Shown: piece by piece, positions 31,294 through 32,034 of the stretch
Position numbering within the stretch: position 1 is the stretch's first letter
Layout of the letters: every line of letters starts with the position of its first letter
Assembly (NCBI RefSeq): GCF_025175675.1
Contig: NZ_JANIOA010000046.1
Coordinates: forward strand, 1-32,034
Source: Sedimenticola hydrogenitrophicus
GTDB taxonomy: Bacteria > Pseudomonadota > Gammaproteobacteria > Chromatiales > Chromatiaceae
DNA length: 32,034 nucleotides
Direction of reading: 5' to 3'
The notes under the pieces: generated by a model
Told to the model about the DNA's origin: nothing
What the model saw: only the letters and a program-made list of their open reading frames with translations
The model's database searches: none
Translations under genes and position numbers: made by a program

Positions 31294-31727
31294 TAGAGCA
31301 TTTTCATCTCTTGCAGGGTGGCTTCCGCATCATCGGCGAACGCCTGATCCGTCATCGGATAAAGCATCTGCTCCTCTTTCATATTGTGTTGCTGCATCAC
31401 CATCATCATGGTTTCGGAAAGTCCCAGATAGCGTTCATCATCCTCATGCGCCACCGCCGCTTCCATGTCCGCCATCAGCTGGCGCATCTGCGCGTGCTCC
31501 ATGCGCATCATCTGGGTCGGTCCCATTGTCTGGCCGGTACGCTGTTCGAAACCGGGAAAAAGCACCCCCTCCTCCATCGTGAAATGGTTTTCGGTGGTAT
31601 CACGAAAGGCCTCAAACTGCTCACGTCCCTGCACCCAGTCTCCCTGCGCAATCAACTCCTCCGCTTGAGCAAAAAGTTCATCGCAATGCCGGTGATTGCG
31701 TGCCATGGTTTCGGTGATCGTTGTCAT
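31293..31727 (-). CDS. Hemerythrin-domain protein
   Basis: The 144-residue four-helix protein is expected to carry a non-haem di-iron centre. Probable ligands are His12 (NHRHCDELF), His48 and Glu52 (HFTMEEGVLFP), His78 (MRMEHAQMR), and His114 and Glu118 (QQHNMKEEQMLYP). Such proteins bind oxygen or NO, or help repair iron centres under nitrosative stress, as YtfE does. The ATG at 31727 is preferred; a GTG at 31742 would add five residues and sits nearer the promoter. It is the first gene of an operon with DUF2249 and the membrane protein. The predicted start of transcription is 39 bases upstream of the ATG, behind a perfect DNR/FNR box. Confidence 0.87.
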   Translation of the reverse strand: MTTITETMARNHRHCDELFAQAEELIAQGDWVQGREQFEAFRDTTENHFTMEEGVLFPGFEQRTGQTMGPTQMMRMEHAQMRQLMADMEAAVAHEDDERYLGLSETMMMVMQQHNMKEEQMLYPMTDQAFADDAEATLQEMKML

Positions 31728-31772
31728 TACTCGTATTCTCACATTGTCAGTTTAAATATTCCGGAGCGGTAG

Positions 31773-31814
31773 AGTATCGAAATACCCGCCCCCTGGCACC
31801 TTGATTTCAATCAA
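31773..31814 (-). promoter_or_regulatory. DNR/FNR-activated promoter of the hemerythrin operon
   Basis: The perfect box TTGATTTCAATCAA lies at 31801-31814. Reading leftward, a -10-like GATACT (complement of 31773-31778) is placed so that the box is centred at about -41.5 from a start near 31766. This is the standard class II arrangement for FNR-type activators. Confidence 0.75.
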
Positions 31815-31855
31815 TCCAGAGCAAATTCAAAACGTTACCGATCCATAATATTCTC

Positions 31856-31897
31856 TTGATCAAAGTCAAGGAATCCAGGGGGAACTGCAGGCCTAAT
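31856..31897 (+). promoter_or_regulatory. DNR/FNR-activated promoter of norC
   Basis: The box TTGATCAAAGTCAA (31856-31869; one departure from the palindrome, and the GTCAA half is common in denitrifiers) is followed by CCTAAT at 31892-31897 as -10. That places the box centre at about -41.5 from a start near 31904, 50 bases before the norC ATG. Confidence 0.75.
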
Positions 31898-31953
31898 GCC
31901 TCCCTGTACACCTTTCGCGGTACTTACATACGGAAAAATAATGGGGGGTAACA

Positions 31954-32034
31954 ATGGCCCAGGCCTTCACAAAAACCATGGCGCGGAACATCTTTTATGG
32001 TGGAACCGCGTTTTTCTTCCTCCTTTTCCTGGCG
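31954..32034 (+). CDS. norC: Nitric oxide reductase subunit C, N-terminal fragment (runs off the window)
   Basis: Only 27 codons are visible, from ATG 31954 after a GGGGGG-type site. They read as a positively charged start with TKTMARNIFYGG followed by the beginning of a membrane helix, TAFFFLLFLA, without a stop. This pattern is that of NorC, the membrane-anchored cytochrome c subunit that feeds electrons to NorB for NO reduction. The haem-binding Cys-x-x-Cys-His lies beyond the window and cannot be checked. The DNR box and the hemerythrin/DUF2249 operon opposite support the assignment. Confidence 0.85.
   Translation, partial: MAQAFTKTMARNIFYGGTAFFFLLFLA

Overview
The window looks like chromosome of a GC-rich gammaproteobacterium with a denitrifying, probably sulfur-oxidiser-like lifestyle. 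The evidence is a type IV pilus/c-di-GMP locus of FimW/FimX type, an NrtR-nadA pair, a DNR-type regulator, and the start of norC beside hemerythrin, DUF2249 and a denitrification-type membrane protein. No rRNA, tRNA, CRISPR array, prophage or complete transposase gene was seen. The taxonomic placement is inference from gene content and dispersed-repeat style.

Layout. (1) 1-4103, plus strand: the C-terminal part of a FimW/PilZ-like protein, a FimX-like REC-PAS-GGDEF-EAL protein with degenerate catalytic motifs, and a zinc-ribbon protein with an FGE-sulfatase fold. (2) 4557-9677, minus strand: a complete branched-chain-amino-acid-type (HAAT) ABC importer, with Tat-exported binding protein, LivH, LivM, LivG and LivF, an attenuator-like palindrome after the binding-protein gene and a terminator after livF. 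(3) 10356-20383, minus strand: an envelope cluster of RND adaptor, RND pump with an unusual extra C-terminal helix and lysine-rich tail, two small secreted or anchored proteins, a long Pro/Arg/Tyr-rich secreted protein, an orphan ParA ATPase, a DUF302 protein and a Met-rich coiled-coil membrane protein. (4) 20617-26275: an SCP2-domain protein, a dynamin-like GTPase, a ROK sugar kinase, a GAF-GGDEF protein and an HDOD protein. (5) 26410-28156: nrtR-like regulator and nadA, sharing a bidirectional terminator with a DNR-type regulator gene. (6) 29491-32034: a minus-strand nitrosative-stress/denitrification operon (hemerythrin, DUF2249, polytopic membrane protein) divergent from norC. The shared promoter region carries two FNR/DNR boxes, each placed at about -41.5 for its own side.

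The most interesting non-genic signal is a family of four palindromic mobile repeats at 4220-4426, 11671-11788, 25215-25373 and 30915-30981. They share GTAACTACTCAC-type termini. Two copies have perfect 8-bp target duplications, arm lengths are asymmetric, and one copy carries another palindromic insert. The GTAA ends and 8-bp duplications match what is known of IS66-family transposition, so these are probably non-autonomous (MITE-type) elements. Three of the four sit between co-directional genes, where they would form hairpins in the read-through mRNA. Other palindromic repeats lie at 13506-13675, 15029-15111 and 29125-29204.
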